Assembly: GCA_963377175.1 (NCBI GenBank)
Contig: CAUJNA010001018.1
Coordinates: 55,740-119,739 of the forward strand
Source of the DNA: Effrenium voratum
Lineage: Eukaryota > Sar > Dinophyceae > Suessiales > Symbiodiniaceae
Length of the DNA: 64,000 bases
Direction: 5' to 3'
Shown here: positions 31,346 through 42,206 of the stretch, in pieces
Numbering within the stretch: the first letter of the stretch is position 1
How the letters are laid out: every line of letters begins with the position of its first letter
The notes under the pieces: model-generated
Told to the model about the DNA's origin: nothing
What the model saw: only the letters and a program-made list of their open reading frames with translations
The model's database searches: none
Program-made: the position numbers and the translations under genes

Positions 31346-32280
31346 TCGTCGTTCGCCGTCGCTTGCCCAGGTGATGATTCGCGGCCAGGAGCTCAGCCTG
31401 GCATTTTGCTTTCCAGCAGCAGCGTTTCTTGTGCTCTTGCCTTTTGGCCTGGCTGCACATTGCCAGACATTGCTGGCAGGTGATTTTGCCGCTTCAATCG
31501 CATCAGCAGCACGCCTGACGGCCTTGGACAAACCAGTATCCCGGTGTCCTCGACCCTCTGACGCAGCGGTCCTCAAAACTGATGTTGGGGGGAAAGGTGG
31601 AACATTTGGAATGGGTTCAATCCCGGGAGGGCCTATCGGCCCTCTTTCATCATGCCAGCTTTCTAAGGGCCAACTCTCCCGGATCCGTTCTCTACCACTC
31701 CGAGTGTCCCTGACCTCATTGAGGTCCCTCACACTTGCACCAGCTGGACTCCTGGCCCTCGCAGCATCTCTCTTCTTCATCACGAGCGTCCGCAAATGCG
31801 GCATATTCATCCTACTCATATGAAACTGGGTTGGGCCTGTCGGCATCAGACTCAGGTTTCACGCTACTGCCCCGTCCTGCAGTTGAAGACAATAGGGCAT
31901 CGTATCCGACACCGGCAAAGGTCCCGTCCTCATGCTCATCAACTGACCTCAACTTGAGATGTCTCTCGCAAAACCCAGGTCCCTGGTCCTCGTGGCCTGT
32001 CCGCGACCTCCCCTGAGGCCTGGAAAAAGAGATAGGAGAGCCTCCAAATGCGGGCGGGCCATGTTCATCGCCATGCTGATGAAGTTCAATGGCTCCTGTC
32101 CGAAACCTGATTTGGAGCCGCCCCTATCGGGGCGAGCTCCTCGTCCTTGCTCATCATCGGTAACCTGACGGAAAACACAAGCTCAATGACGTCGACCCCA
32201 CGATCCCGTAGGAGCGTCGTGGATGAAGAGGCCATCCTAGGTGGCCTCCGCTCAGGTGAGGACCTACCGGACTTCGACTA
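31346..32280 (-). pseudogene. 5' leader/N-terminal region of the LTR element
   Basis: Minus-strand frames between the 5' LTR and the nested insertion. One reading gives GDEHGPPAFGGSPISFSRPQ, FAGVGYDALLSSTAGRGSSV, KPESDADRPNPVSYE, stop, DEYAAFADARDEEERCCEGQ; another continues AARARSPAGASVRDLNEVRD and AIEAAKSPASNVWQCAARPK with a basic end. It is acidic then basic, gag-like in composition, but lacks a zinc knuckle, protease D-S/T-G and integrase motifs. At least one stop and two frame changes. Confidence 0.3.
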
Positions 32281-32412
32281 CGAGGACTTCAAAGCAGGTT
32301 GGACAGGTCAGGGCCGTAGGGGTGATAATCCCAATAGGGACACACCCCGAACCCGTGGCAGGTACACTGACGATGGAGACGACCGCAGTTGATGGTCTCA
32401 AGCGCGTAGGAA

Positions 32413-32431
32413 AGTCCTACGGCTGATAACC
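32413..32431 (-). promoter_or_regulatory. Possible primer binding site
   Basis: Directly inside the 5' LTR the minus strand reads GGTTATCAGCCGTAGGAC. It resembles the TGGTATCAGAGC-type site used by many Copia elements (initiator Met-tRNA, 3' end or internal half), with an extra T. The exact tRNA cannot be named without the host tRNA set. Confidence 0.4.
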
Positions 32432-32791
32432 TGTGATTCGGGCACAAGCCTGTGCCCAGGCGAAGGGCAAGTTGGGGGCAAACAAGCCACAAAAGAAAGG
32501 TTCCCCAGAAGCAAACCAATCCCCGGTCCCAAAGATCAGGGTTTCCCACCCACACACACCAGAGAACAACAACCAAAAGGGAAATAAACCAAAGCAAGAA
32601 TGCAAATACCCGCAACCTTGATCGACGATGAACCGCACGGGCGGACCCCACCAATCTGCCCCGGGCCGATGTCTCTTTCTCCACCGACACGAAAGTGATC
32701 GACGCGGGGACCCGGCGACGCTCATCCGAGGCGCGACGGACCCGCAAACCCGCAAACGCCGGTAGACACCTGAAACACATGGCTAATCACA
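32432..32791 (-). repeat. 5' LTR (right copy)
   Basis: 360 bp, plus-strand sense begins TGTGATTCGGGCACAAGCCT and ends ACATGGCTAATCACA. Partner of 19,726-20,085. It would carry the promoter and polyadenylation signals of the element. I see no clear TATA box. Confidence 0.9.
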
Positions 32792-33950
32792 TTATATGAA
32801 CTACATACATAACTTGCTGCTTGTTGCCACCCCACCTTCTTTTCCTTTCGGTCGCGGTCCCGGTCACGATCTTCTCGGTCCCGGTCATCCTTTAGTGAAC
32901 ATCTCGAGGATTGCGTTCATTTCTGCAGAAGCAGGAAGGCTAAGTGCTACCGCGGCTCATCTTTGCCCATGGCTTCCGAAGGCGCGGGTCCGGGAGGACC
33001 TGGCAACAAATTGAAGTTTGCCATGCTTCAGAGGTGGGAGCTGTGGACAGAAGCTAAACACTTCAGCAATGTCGGCAACTGCGATTTTGCAAAACAGGGC
33101 GGCTGCACGGCACGTTGCTGTGGACAGCAGATCCAAAGAGAAGCGAGCCAAAGCAGTGTCGCAGTATATAAGACAAATCGGTCTTTTGTGTCTAGTAACA
33201 TTTGCACGAAGAATCGACCTTCGAGGAGCTTATGCAAACTGCTGGCAGATCCTTCACTTGGGGTGCCACGAGCTAGTTGCCCAAATCCAGTCCGCACAGC
33301 TCAATTTGCAGAAAGCTCCAGGTTGCCTGCAGGTTGCCTGCAACACCCTCCCTCCCAGCCCAAACTGTATTTGTGACAGTGTGCTGGACAGGGTCGCCAA
33401 GAAAGCCGCCTAAGACATGTCCAGAGTCTTGGACCAACCCTGCCGATTGTCTCAAAAACCCTCACCAATAGGGTTTAATGGCCGGGCTTCTCTTTTGCAT
33501 TCCCGATTGAACCCAAAAAAGTCATCCCAGAATGCAAAAGGACAAACAACTTTATCCCAGAACGCCTCGCATGAATGACTTGGCTCAGAGGCTCAAAGCG
33601 CTGCAATGTCCGGGCTTGTGGCCGTCGGTTGGACGGGAAGGCGAACTTCGCCACATCCCCTGCCTGGCCCAAATGGGAAGCTCCCTTGGGTTTCTGTTGG
33701 GTTTACAAGAAGCCGGAAAAGGGCAACCTCTGAACATATAAATTTCGTGGGCTAGCAGTTTTCTATTGAACGAGGCTGTCCGAACTGAGAACCCTTGTTC
33801 CGAACTGAAAAATTGGGGGCCCTTTCGTTTCCATATGGTTTGGTTTCTCTTCACAATTCACCAACAAAAAATGCCAAAAAGCCACGACCGCTGTGTTTAT
33901 CTATCCGCAAAGCTGCCGGGGATACAGGCCCCCAAACGCGAATGTGCGTC
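32792..33950. other. No recognisable gene
   Basis: About 1.16 kb. Just outside the LTR, 32,845-32,890 has a CGGTCCCGGTCACGATC-type imperfect repeat that reads as RD/TG dipeptides, similar in flavour to the R/D-rich tail at 20.7 kb. Otherwise short frames without features. Confidence 0.4.
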
Positions 33951-34637
33951 TCATCTGCTGAAGCAAAGGAGCGCTTTACCAAAGGTACCTGGCAGCGACG
34001 GGTGAATTTGCTTGTTGGCCTGCCCCTGACATCCAAACGAATTCAGACGAGACATTTTGAAGGAACTTAAAACAAGGAGCAAAGAGAATCTTCCTGGCAA
34101 AAAGAATCTCCAATAGTTGTCCACATCCCCTTTCACATCTTCAGAGACCCTTGTACTATGGCTTGTAAACAGGCTCAGGAAAGCAAAAAAACATCTCCAA
34201 TTCAGGATGTAAAACAAAAGTCTTTGAGAATCCAGAGCAGCACTTTCTGTGCTACCATCCAAAGCCTTGCCTTTAAAAGTGCAAAACATCCAGTGGATGA
34301 TATTTGAGCTTCCGCCGTGTTTGCAAATGAAACCTGCTACTGGTAGTCGATGCATATTAAGCATTCCCAACATGCTGCCCACACCTGCAAGTATTAAGCG
34401 AGCGAATATATGCCTTGCGTCGATGCTCAGAAAAGGTGCTAGGCCAAACCACAGTCCACTGTTCACATTCTTGATCAATTTGACACATACCTCCAGGAGA
34501 CATCCTACAACATTCGGCGGCCCACTCATTTTTCCGGAAAGGAAGTCTTCAAAGGACAATCCTGTCAAATGCCTGCAGCATGAAGACCGTGCTGACGAGG
34601 GGTGGGTGTGTTTCCAAATGGGGGTACACCAAAACAT
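33951..34637 (-). CDS. Unrecognised 228-codon open frame
   Basis: An uninterrupted reverse frame in a region of balanced composition. The translation has hydrophobic stretches (FARLILAGVGSMLGMLNMHR, LNWRCFFAFLSLFTSHSTRV, GRFSLLLVLSSFKMSRL) and many Cys residues, with no recognised motif. It could be a chance frame or a decayed membrane protein; neither neighbours nor codon pattern helps. Listed because it is the only long frame between 32.8 and 40 kb. Confidence 0.2.
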   Translation of the reverse strand: MFWCTPIWKHTHPSSARSSCCRHLTGLSFEDFLSGKMSGPPNVVGCLLEVCVKLIKNVNSGLWFGLAPFLSIDARHIFARLILAGVGSMLGMLNMHRLPVAGFICKHGGSSNIIHWMFCTFKGKALDGSTESAALDSQRLLFYILNWRCFFAFLSLFTSHSTRVSEDVKGDVDNYWRFFLPGRFSLLLVLSSFKMSRLNSFGCQGQANKQIHPSLPGTFGKALLCFSR

Positions 34638-34639
34638 GG

Positions 34640-36339
34640 CTGCTTAGAGGCTTAGTTGTTGTTGTCCGTTTCAAACCAAAGGCGGTTCCCAAAAAGGAGA
34701 CAGCCCTATGCCGCACGAGTTGTGCCGCTGGTGTGAGATGCCCTGCATAGGTCAGCTCACGCCTCAGTGGAAAACCGAGAGAACCCCATGCTGCATATGA
34801 GTTCTCAAGCGTTTTCGGTGAGATGTCGTGGCAAAACCGGCGCTGATACCTGCAAAGACAAGGAATGTAGAGGCCGCCCCTGGACGGAACTAGGGGTTGG
34901 GACCATCATGAGCGGCCTCAGGTGGACTTTAAATCATGGGTCTTCAGTTTCTTATCGACGGCACCGTCATAGCCATACGAGCCCACAAGCTTGTATCCAT
35001 GAGGGCTCAACACTCTGCGCTTTGTCGGAGCAGCTTTCGGGGCTGTTTCAAACGTTTGGCAAAAAGCGATACCCCTCAAAAGCACTCTCGCCCTGCCACA
35101 TCGAAGGGCTTCTGTGCTCAGTGCCCAACTCCAAGCCAAAGTTCAGAGGCTCGGAGCCCTTGCGCACATTGTTGATCTGACTTTTGTATATATACATATT
35201 ATATATATATATATACAGAAATGAAGTTATTTTCTTGCAAGCCAAAGGAGACTGTTTGCCTGCTTGTCTGGACACACACGCTGTCGTGGGTGTGCCAGAC
35301 TTCGAGTTTATCTTGTTGGCCTCACTCCATTACAAACCCTTTTAAAAGCTCAAAGCCGAGACTCATTTTGTCCTCCCAAACTCCAACCATCAGAAAACCC
35401 AAATCCCAAAGCCCAAAACAAAAGATCCCCAAAACCCGAAGTCCAAACCGCATTACCCAAGATCCGTTCTCTCCCGCAACACGTTTGTTTCGTTGCAACT
35501 CCAAGGCACTGCTGACCTCAAAGTAACGGTGTGTCGCAATGTTTCTTTGCTTTCGCAGGTCGCCCTAACTGGGGAAAAGTAGGGCTTCCTGGAACGCAAA
35601 ACCGCCATGACTGAGAACCTATGCCAGAAGTCTCTGGGACGCTGGGACTTTTCGAGCCGGCCTCTTGTGGCATCCGCCACCGTTGACCTGCACAAAGTAA
35701 ACTCTGCACCAAAGTCTGCAGTTTCACCACCCAAAAAGGTTTGCTACAGTCCAAACCTATTCCCTTTGACATTGGGGAGACATGTTTCCGTACATTCGCA
35801 TGAACCATGCATTCGCACAATCCAGTTGCAGCACACCCTACCGCTTCAGAGTGCATCGCCACACTCGCTGTAATGCTGACCCATCAATTCTAAGCGCAGC
35901 TGCCGTTTGGTCACACCATTGCGCCCACCACCCGGGTTGCAGTTGGCAAATACGAGGGCCCAACTGGTTGCGGATCACCAACATGCATCAAATTACAAAC
36001 CGGAATTATCGCTGTGGCAGGGTCGTTGGGCACTTGCCAAACGTCGCCAATGCACAAGGCAACTCACCAGCAAGTTTGCAACGAAACATCGAGTCTCACA
36101 AAAACTGGGTTTTAAAAAAATGGTTGCCAAAACGCCAAGCCCCTCGAAAACCTCACTCCATGCACCAATTACCACGCAAGTCGCACAATACGTTTCATGA
36201 CAGAACTTCAAACAAGGAACACACGTCTGTGTTTGCAGAAAAAACGGAACACACTGTCAGTTGCGCGCGCGAATGTTTGATCCAGCAAAAATCAATGCTC
36301 ACGCGCCAAGCCCTATAAACTTTGTACATCCCCAAGCCT
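34640..36339. other. No recognisable gene; contains a TA microsatellite
   Basis: About 1.7 kb. 35,187-35,215 is a (TA)n stretch. 35,375-35,450 is an A/C-rich segment with repeated CCCAAA(G/A) words. No protein family or RNA gene is seen. Confidence 0.45.
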
Positions 36340-38620
36340 AGGCTTCAATATTTTAATCCCAAAGCCCTGGTTTCTGGAGCTGGGGCCGGATTGAAATTTC
36401 AAAAGTTTACATATTTTAAATATTTTGAATGTTTTAAGTCCTCAGGCCCCGATCTCAAAATATTTAAAATATATAAACTGATTTGAGGCCTGAATAATTG
36501 AAATACTTGAACTATTGTAAACCCCCAGGCCCATATGTGAAATACTTGAAAAGAATCAACTGATTTGGCGGCTAAGTGTTCTACAGTAAATAGTTTAAAC
36601 CCCCGGGCCCTGTGTTGAAATATTTCCAAAAAATTCAAAGCACTTAACATATTGAAAAATATTTCAATCGGGCTCAGATTCTGGGTTCTCCGCGCGTACA
36701 TAAAACAATGGAACTGTTTGAACTGAATTGAGGCGTAGATACCTGAAGTGTTTCAAATCCCTGGGCCCCGGGCAAAAATATTTAAAATATTTGAATTGGG
36801 TTGAGGCCAATAACTTTGAGATATCTTGAACATGTTGCTTCCCCGGGCCCCGATTGCAATATTCAAAAAATTAAAACGAAAAATTGTGAAATTTCAATCA
36901 CCCGGCCCTGATTTCTGGAGCTGGGGCCGAGTTATTGTTAAATGTGTTCAATCTTTTAGGTGCTTGGAACCTAATTTAGGACGCTTAATTTAATGGTTTC
37001 AAACCTAAATTCTTGAAATATGTTCAATACGTTCAATCCCCGGGCCCTGAATTAAGATATTGCAACTATTTGAACTGGGTTGGGGGGCTGAATATGTCAA
37101 ATAGATTTCTTAAATCCCAAGGCTCTGATTTCTGAGGCTGGCCTCGGTGTAATACTCTACATTTTCTAAAAGTTATATTTTTTCATGAATAACAAACCCC
37201 GGGCCCTGGTTTCTGGTCCGAGGCCTAAACATTTTGAAAATGTCTAGTATATTGAGTCCCGGGCCCCGGTTCAAAATACTTTTAAAAAAATGCAGCTTAT
37301 TTGAGGCCAAAATATAGGCTTAGATATTTTAACTCCCCGGTGCCCGCTGTAAATAAATAAATTAAAAAAATAAACTGAATTGAAACCTAAGTGCTTTAAA
37401 TGTTTTGACTATTTAAAATCCCGCGTCCTGGATTGAAATATTTAACATGTTGAAAAAATGAAGAAGAAAAAATCGGGCTCGGATCCGGGGTTCTCCGGGA
37501 AGAACAATTTATAAATATTTACCGCGGTTGGTGGCTGAACAGTTTAAACCCTCGGGCCCCGATCTTTAATACTTAAAGCGTGTAAGCCTGAATTGAGACC
37601 TACGTAACTTAAATATTCTAAATCCCCGGGCCCCGGTTTGAATTTAACACATGTAAATAATTGAATTGATTTGCGGCCTAAATGCTTAAAATGTTTGAAG
37701 TCTCTTAAACCCCGGGCCGTGATTCAAGCTATTGAAGATATCTAAACTGTCTAATATCCATGAAATCCTAGATCAGGCCCAGTTCCAGTGGTTCTCCAGG
37801 GGCTAAAAATTGTCGAAATATCTCAGCTGATTTGAAGACTACCTGGTTTATATATATATATATAATGGAAAATTCATTTTTTCGGGCCCGATTCCAAATA
37901 TGTGGAAATGATGAGTTGAATTGGGGGCTGAATACTTTACGTGTTGTGAATATTTTACATCCCCGGGCCCTGCTTTACAATGCTTCAAATAATTACAGCG
38001 CCCCGACTTAAGATACTTGACACACTTGGAACACTTAACCTGGTTCGGGGCCCAATTTGTTCAATTACTTCAAACATCCGCCCTGACTTCTGGAGCTGGG
38101 ACCGATTTAAAACGCTAAACATTTTAACTATTTGAAATTCCAAGGCCCTAATTTAGCACACTTAATTTGTTTTAACTGGTTTCGGGCCTAGATAGTTTAA
38201 ATGTTTTCAATATGTTAAACCTCCCGGCCCCGGCTTGAGATACTTAATCTATTGTAGCTGGTTCCGGCGCTTCATGTTTTACATACGTTGAACACCTTAA
38301 ACATTCAACTCCCGGGGGTTGGAGCCGATTCAAAGTTTCAACACCCCGGGCCAAGATTTAGAACAGTTAGACTGTTTAACCTGGTTTGAGGCCTTCATGC
38401 GCTGAATGCTTCAAATATATAAATACCACGGCCCAAATTGAAACTATTGACATTTCTAACCTTGTTTGAGGCCTGCGTTGTTTAACTATTTCTTGAGATA
38501 ACTGAAATACTTTAAACGCTCCCCGGGCCAAATGTATAATAACTACAATACTTAACTTGAATTGAAGCCAGTGTTTAGAAAATATTTTCAATATTCTACA
38601 TCCCGAAACCTTGACTCAAA
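36340..38620. repeat. AT-rich degenerate tandem array with GC-rich islands
   Basis: About 25 diverged units averaging 85-95 bp. Each has a GC-rich island, commonly CCCCGGGCCCTGATT or CCCCGGGCCCCGGTT, flanked by AT-rich sequence with runs such as AATATTTAAAATATTT and a TTGA(A/G)GCCTAAAT-like word. Good islands are at about 36,600, 36,840, 37,030, 37,198, 37,630, 37,715, 37,965 and 38,345. Base composition differs sharply from the rest of the window. Three units also carry CTGGAGCTGGGGCCG (36,376, 36,915 and 38,091 region). No coding potential. Confidence 0.85.
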
Positions 38621-39090
38621 AAGGGTTTGAGCCAAACAGAGTGGAAACTCCTCATACCAAAATCGTCAAGGCGCTACTTCATATAGGCAACTGTCTGCAA
38701 TAAACCACTCGCAGCACTCCTTCCCTTTTTCATTCATAAGTATTGGCTTGCGTCAGGCGGGGTCTCTGGCAATCTATACCCTCCCAAATTGTTTGGAGAA
38801 ACAACCACAAAGCATCAGGAGTTTCTCCCAAAACAGGACGGAGTAAGGGTACTTGTCGCGCGCTTGCAGGCCCTGGAGCGGGCAACAAACGCTAAAGATC
38901 GTAGCTGACTTGGCGGATGACCCAAACTCCTTTTGGAGGTGCCCTTGAATGGGACAGATGCTCCTGGCTGAAAATTACTCAAGCGCAGAGTTGTTCGAGG
39001 ATGAATTTGGGCGCACCTTCATGGAGAAGAGCATGGGCCTGCAGCTCCAACCTTTCCAACCCAACCCTCGACACAAAAGGAACTCTCTCC

Positions 39091-39252
39091 CGTTAAGGCA
39101 TGTCGCACTGCTCCTAGCTTGAACCCAAACATGAAACCTCAAAAGAACAAAGCTCGTCCGAAGCGGCCGCAGTTCTTTTTACCGGGATTGCTGAAAGTTG
39201 CACTGCTTCCAGGGCACTAGTGCGCCTGGAGCAGGAGGCACATTGACCCCCC
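39091..39252 (+). repeat. 162-bp direct repeat, copy 1
   Basis: Starts CGTTAAGGCATGTCGCACTG and ends GGAGGCACATTGACCCCCC. It is repeated without a visible difference at 39,587-39,748 (offset 496 bp). The flanks outside the repeat show weak similarity on the left side only. Confidence 0.9.
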
Positions 39253-39586
39253 GAAATGTGAAAAGGCGAGACGATGCGTGTCCTTGCGGGTAAATGCAGT
39301 GCTTGGGGGGCGCGGCATGCGTGCCCACGCCCCAAGGTCCGGAGACCGACAGTCCGGAGACTCGAGGTCCGGAGACCGAAATTGGTCCGGAGACCAGTGC
39401 GCGGAGGCGACCCACGAAAGTGCAGAGAAACTGCTGTCTATCGCAAAGCCTGGCATAGGGCAGTGCAGGGTGGGTGGGTGGGTTTCGAAATGAAACCGCA
39501 GGTTTGGGTCAAGGCTAGGAGCAAAACGGCCAACGCATAGTTCGATTCACCACATGCCCTAAACACAAGGGAAAAGAAACCCTAAG

Positions 39587-39748
39587 CGTTAAGGCATGTC
39601 GCACTGCTCCTAGCTTGAACCCAAACATGAAACCTCAAAAGAACAAAGCTCGTCCGAAGCGGCCGCAGTTCTTTTTACCGGGATTGCTGAAAGTTGCACT
39701 GCTTCCAGGGCACTAGTGCGCCTGGAGCAGGAGGCACATTGACCCCCC
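39587..39748 (+). repeat. 162-bp direct repeat, copy 2
   Basis: Second copy of 39,091-39,252. A pair of identical 162-bp repeats around a 334-bp interior has the size of a TRIM (terminal-repeat retrotransposon in miniature), and TGTCGC...GGAGGCA inside it would give TG/CA ends, but no PBS or polypurine tract is evident. A recent segmental duplication explains it equally well. Confidence 0.9.
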
Positions 39749-40008
39749 CTTCAGTGTTTCAGGCAACCCCGGTAAAAGCAAACCCGCTGGGCCGAAGGCC
39801 TCATCACCCGCCCTTCAGAGTGGGGTTGTACCTGGCAGGGCAGATGCTAGCGTCACCATGCACGCTGGGTTATGAACAGCTTGGCATGCGGTGACTGCAC
39901 TTTTTCCTGGTCAGAGCGGCTTGTGTAAGCGGCTGGCTGACATCGCCAGTTGTTCTGGCTGACAGGGCAACGGCGGATATTGAGTCAGAAGGCCAAGTCG
40001 GACGCAGG

Positions 40009-40542
40009 CTAGGCTGGTGCGGCGACGATGGAGGCTGCTGCCACATGTTCCGGACGCCAGATCGGACACAGTTGAATGCCTCGGCCTGACATCGCTAGGC
40101 TTGCAGGGCTGAAGCGTATGCGACTTTCAGGGCGATGGCTGAACCGGGCCAACCGACCTCTGCTGAGATCGTCCGCCCAATCATTGCACCTTCCTGGAAC
40201 GTGCGTCGGCTGCAGCAGCACGTTGCGAGCGTGAGCCCAGAAGGCTGTTAATTGCACAAAGAGTTGCAACGGCCAGGAGGTCGTGAACAGTTTGTTAAGG
40301 CTTGCTTCCGTGGCGGAATTATCTGTGCCGGAAGGCATGCTAAACGAGTAGTGCCCACCACCAATGTGGCTGTGGGTTGCTTGCAGCAGTGCTAACTGTG
40401 CAAGAGTTTCAAAGCATGCGATGTACCGCTGTCCTGGCTTTACAAGGCAAGGCCACACGGCTCTTATGTCCCGCAGGCCCCAGGTCTCGGCGAACCACAC
40501 CACTTGGGAGGATGTGGTTGCACAGCCCCCAATCCCCACCAT
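40009..40542 (-). pseudogene. RNase H domain of retroelement B
   Basis: Directly follows the RT frame. Reads MVGIGGCATTSSQVVWFAET, ETLAQLALLQATHSHIGGGH, GTDNSATEASLNKLFTTSWP, LTAFWAHARNVLLQPTHVPG and RCNDWADDLSRGRLARF. It fits the RNase H of DIRS/Ngaro-type elements: first Asp region before G-x-GG, the E of F-E-T-L-A, the D of T-D-N-S-A-T, and the H-V-P-G-x-x-N-D-W-A-D-x-L-S-R terminus. The frame itself is open; a stop separates it from RT (an A-to-stop step between RRVCRR and MVGIGG), probably a single mutation. Confidence 0.8.
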
Positions 40543-40543
40543 A

Positions 40544-41936
40544 TCATCTTCGGCACACGCGTCGGCGGCAGCCAGAGCTTGCAGGCTGAATGGGCAAGTG
40601 TTGAAAGCACGACGCCAGCCAAGTAAGGCACTGTTGGCTTGACTTGGAAAGGCTGGTGTATGGGTTGTTGGGGTCTGCGACGCGCACCCATGTGGGCTTG
40701 CTAGTGCCAGGCACTTGCGGAATGTCTTGAGGGCAATGCACGGTGCGGCCTGAAATTTCCAAGATTTTGGAGCCCGCTGTGATCCACAAACCCGGGAGGC
40801 TATGGCTAGTTTTGAGGCCCTTTGTCAAGGAAGCTCGAAAGGCCGACCACATTTGCGGCGGTATTGAGTGCATGGAGCCTGGTGGGCTGTTGAGGTCCGC
40901 GTAAAGCGGCGCTAGCCAGGACCGGAGGTGTAGGGCAATGCTGGTGGCCCAAATAAGCAGGCCTATGCACTGCTCGAGTGTTTTGCAAGGCACACGTCGA
41001 TTTCCCAACAGGGATTTGATCAAGGCGTCCAGCTTGGCTAGTTTAGCGGACATGAGCTGAATGGTGTCGTGAGAGAAGTTGATCTCCCAACCGCACCAAA
41101 CCAGGCTATCCTGGAATTGCGCCTTTTTCCACAAAATGGGTGCTGCAATGGCACAAAAGAAGAGCACCACCAAGGCAAACATGTCTGGCGCGCTATCCCG
41201 GAAGAGTGCACAGAGCAGGTCGTCCACAAAGAGGAAGGCTTTGTGTGGCTTCCAGGCTAGCAACCCATGCACCTGACGAAGCAAGAATGCGCCGGCGCGC
41301 TGCCACCAGAAAGCCGAGAAACGGCCCCCAAAATGGCACACTCTGTGGTGGTAGAGCTTCCCTTGAAAGGCGAAGAGCAGAAGGCCCTGTTCTTCCGGGC
41401 GGACCTGCACTTGTTTGTGCGCGGCTTTAAAGTCAATGCTGGCGCCTATGAAGGCGCCTGGAGTGTCTTCTGGCTGCGTGGACAGCGCCAAATCAGATGC
41501 CAGTAGCAAGCTAAGGCGCTCTGGCAAATGGCATCTGGTATTGACTTGGCACACGGTGCTATCCAAGACAAGGCGGCTCTTTGCCTTCGGCGAACACGAC
41601 ACGGCAATGCCTAAGGGCCATTTTTCCCAAGCGTCGGCTATGCTAAGGCTGGTTTCAACAATCCAGTTGTTAGCAATTTCCTTGCGCAGCAAGTCGCACG
41701 GTTTCTGGCTCGTCTTCGGCCATCTTCCAGTTGCCTTCACAAATTTCCAGATCCGGCGGCGGCACGGAGTCTGGCTTCTTTGCTGGCCATTGAAGGCTTG
41801 GTGGCAAGGCTGATACGGCTCCGGTCGGCACTCCGTGTTGCAAAAATGGCAGGAGGGCCATGTCTGGGTCACCCCAAGATTTGGCCAGGGCATGCAGCAG
41901 GTGGAGTCGGTATGGCTGTCCTGCCTCGGGGCTCAT
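40544..41936 (-). pseudogene. Reverse transcriptase of retroelement B
   Basis: A 449-codon frame plus an N-terminal piece in another frame (41,670-41,936, reading ALPPSLQWPAKKPDSVPPPD and NWKMAEDEPETVRL) joined at about 41,695. Motifs in order: NNWIVETSLSIADAWEKWPL; RLVLDSTVCQVNTRCHLPER; GASIDFKAAHKQVQVRPEEQ (motif A with catalytic Asp); HFGGRFSAFWWQRAGAFLLR (motif B); HKAFLFVDDLLCALF (motif C, F-V-D-D in place of Y-x-D-D); and a connection domain with CKTLEQCIGLLIWATSIALH. It copies the element RNA into DNA. Architecture and motif style are those of YR retroelements. Only one or two indels prevent a continuous reading. Confidence 0.85.
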
Positions 41937-42206
41937 ATCTGAAGGGCAGGGCAGTTTTAAAGCGGTATACGCTAGAGTTGCCGCTTCCAGGCTTTCGGAG
42001 GGCGAGAGTGGTCTGAAGAACCGCTTTTGACGTGTGCCAGGATACGTGGCACGAGTTTGCGCTCATGCATCCAGTGCAGCCAGGGCCTGGCGACTGCCTG
42101 CAACGGGTGCTCGGGTTTGGGGAGACACCAATCTGCTGAGGAGTGCATTCCTGCTCCATCGCAGGTGGGGGGCCTGCAAGGCGCCAAAGTGACGGTTCTA
42201 GGGCAG

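Larger units (their letters stand above)
20376..32340. repeat. Dispersed micro-palindromes S-TATC/T-S'
   Basis: Short perfect inverted repeats around a TATC or TATT centre (GATA/AATA on the coding strand). With stems of 4-7 bp: 20,376-20,391 (6), 20,616-20,627 (4), 21,535-21,546 (4), 23,128-23,139 (4), 23,830-23,841 (4), 25,133-25,146 (5), 25,213-25,226 (5), 26,793-26,804 (4), 27,567-27,582 (6), 28,130-28,143 (5), 28,897-28,910 (5), 31,627-31,644 (7), 32,119-32,134 (6), 32,329-32,340 (4, opposite orientation). Three-bp versions lie at 22,414, 24,013, 25,362, 27,611 and 28,087. Stem sequences differ from site to site while staying complementary. None is seen in the LTRs or in the nested insertion at 30.4-31.3 kb. 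Where the frame is readable the site encodes (A/P/G)-(D/N)-(R/S). Confidence 0.8.
19726..32791 (-). mobile_element. LTR retrotransposon, Copia-like, about 13.1 kb
   Basis: Bounded by two 360-bp direct repeats that start TGTGATT and end AATCACA (plus-strand sense), the TG...CA ends expected of LTRs. Genes read on the minus strand, so the right repeat is the 5' LTR. Minus-strand order: short leader region, dUTPase-like domain (interrupted by another insertion), Copia reverse transcriptase, RNase H, then about 7.5 kb of unrecognised coding sequence, a G-rich purine tract and the 3' LTR. No gag zinc knuckle, protease or integrase can be read between the 5' LTR and the dUTPase, where only about 1 kb of element sequence remains, so the copy lacks enzymes needed for autonomous movement or carries them in an unrecognised form. 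Numerous single-base frameshifts are present. Target duplication is not clear. Confidence 0.85.
38621..40008. other. No gene; holds direct repeats
   Basis: Gene-free stretch between the AT-rich array and the retroelement. It contains the 162-bp direct repeat pair described separately and a short array at about 39,335-39,400 in which GGTCCGGAGACC recurs four times with small changes. Confidence 0.6.

Noticed and set aside
30763..31374. 203-codon forward frame rich in Pro/Ala/Arg
   Set aside because: GC-rich composition opens several frames; no domain; overlaps a region that I treat as a nested insertion.
19721..32796. Five-base target-site duplication around the LTR element
   Set aside because: Flanks TTACT and TTATA agree at only three of five positions; not reported as a duplication.
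35187..35215. TATA-type promoter
   Set aside because: It is a TA microsatellite without a gene next to it.
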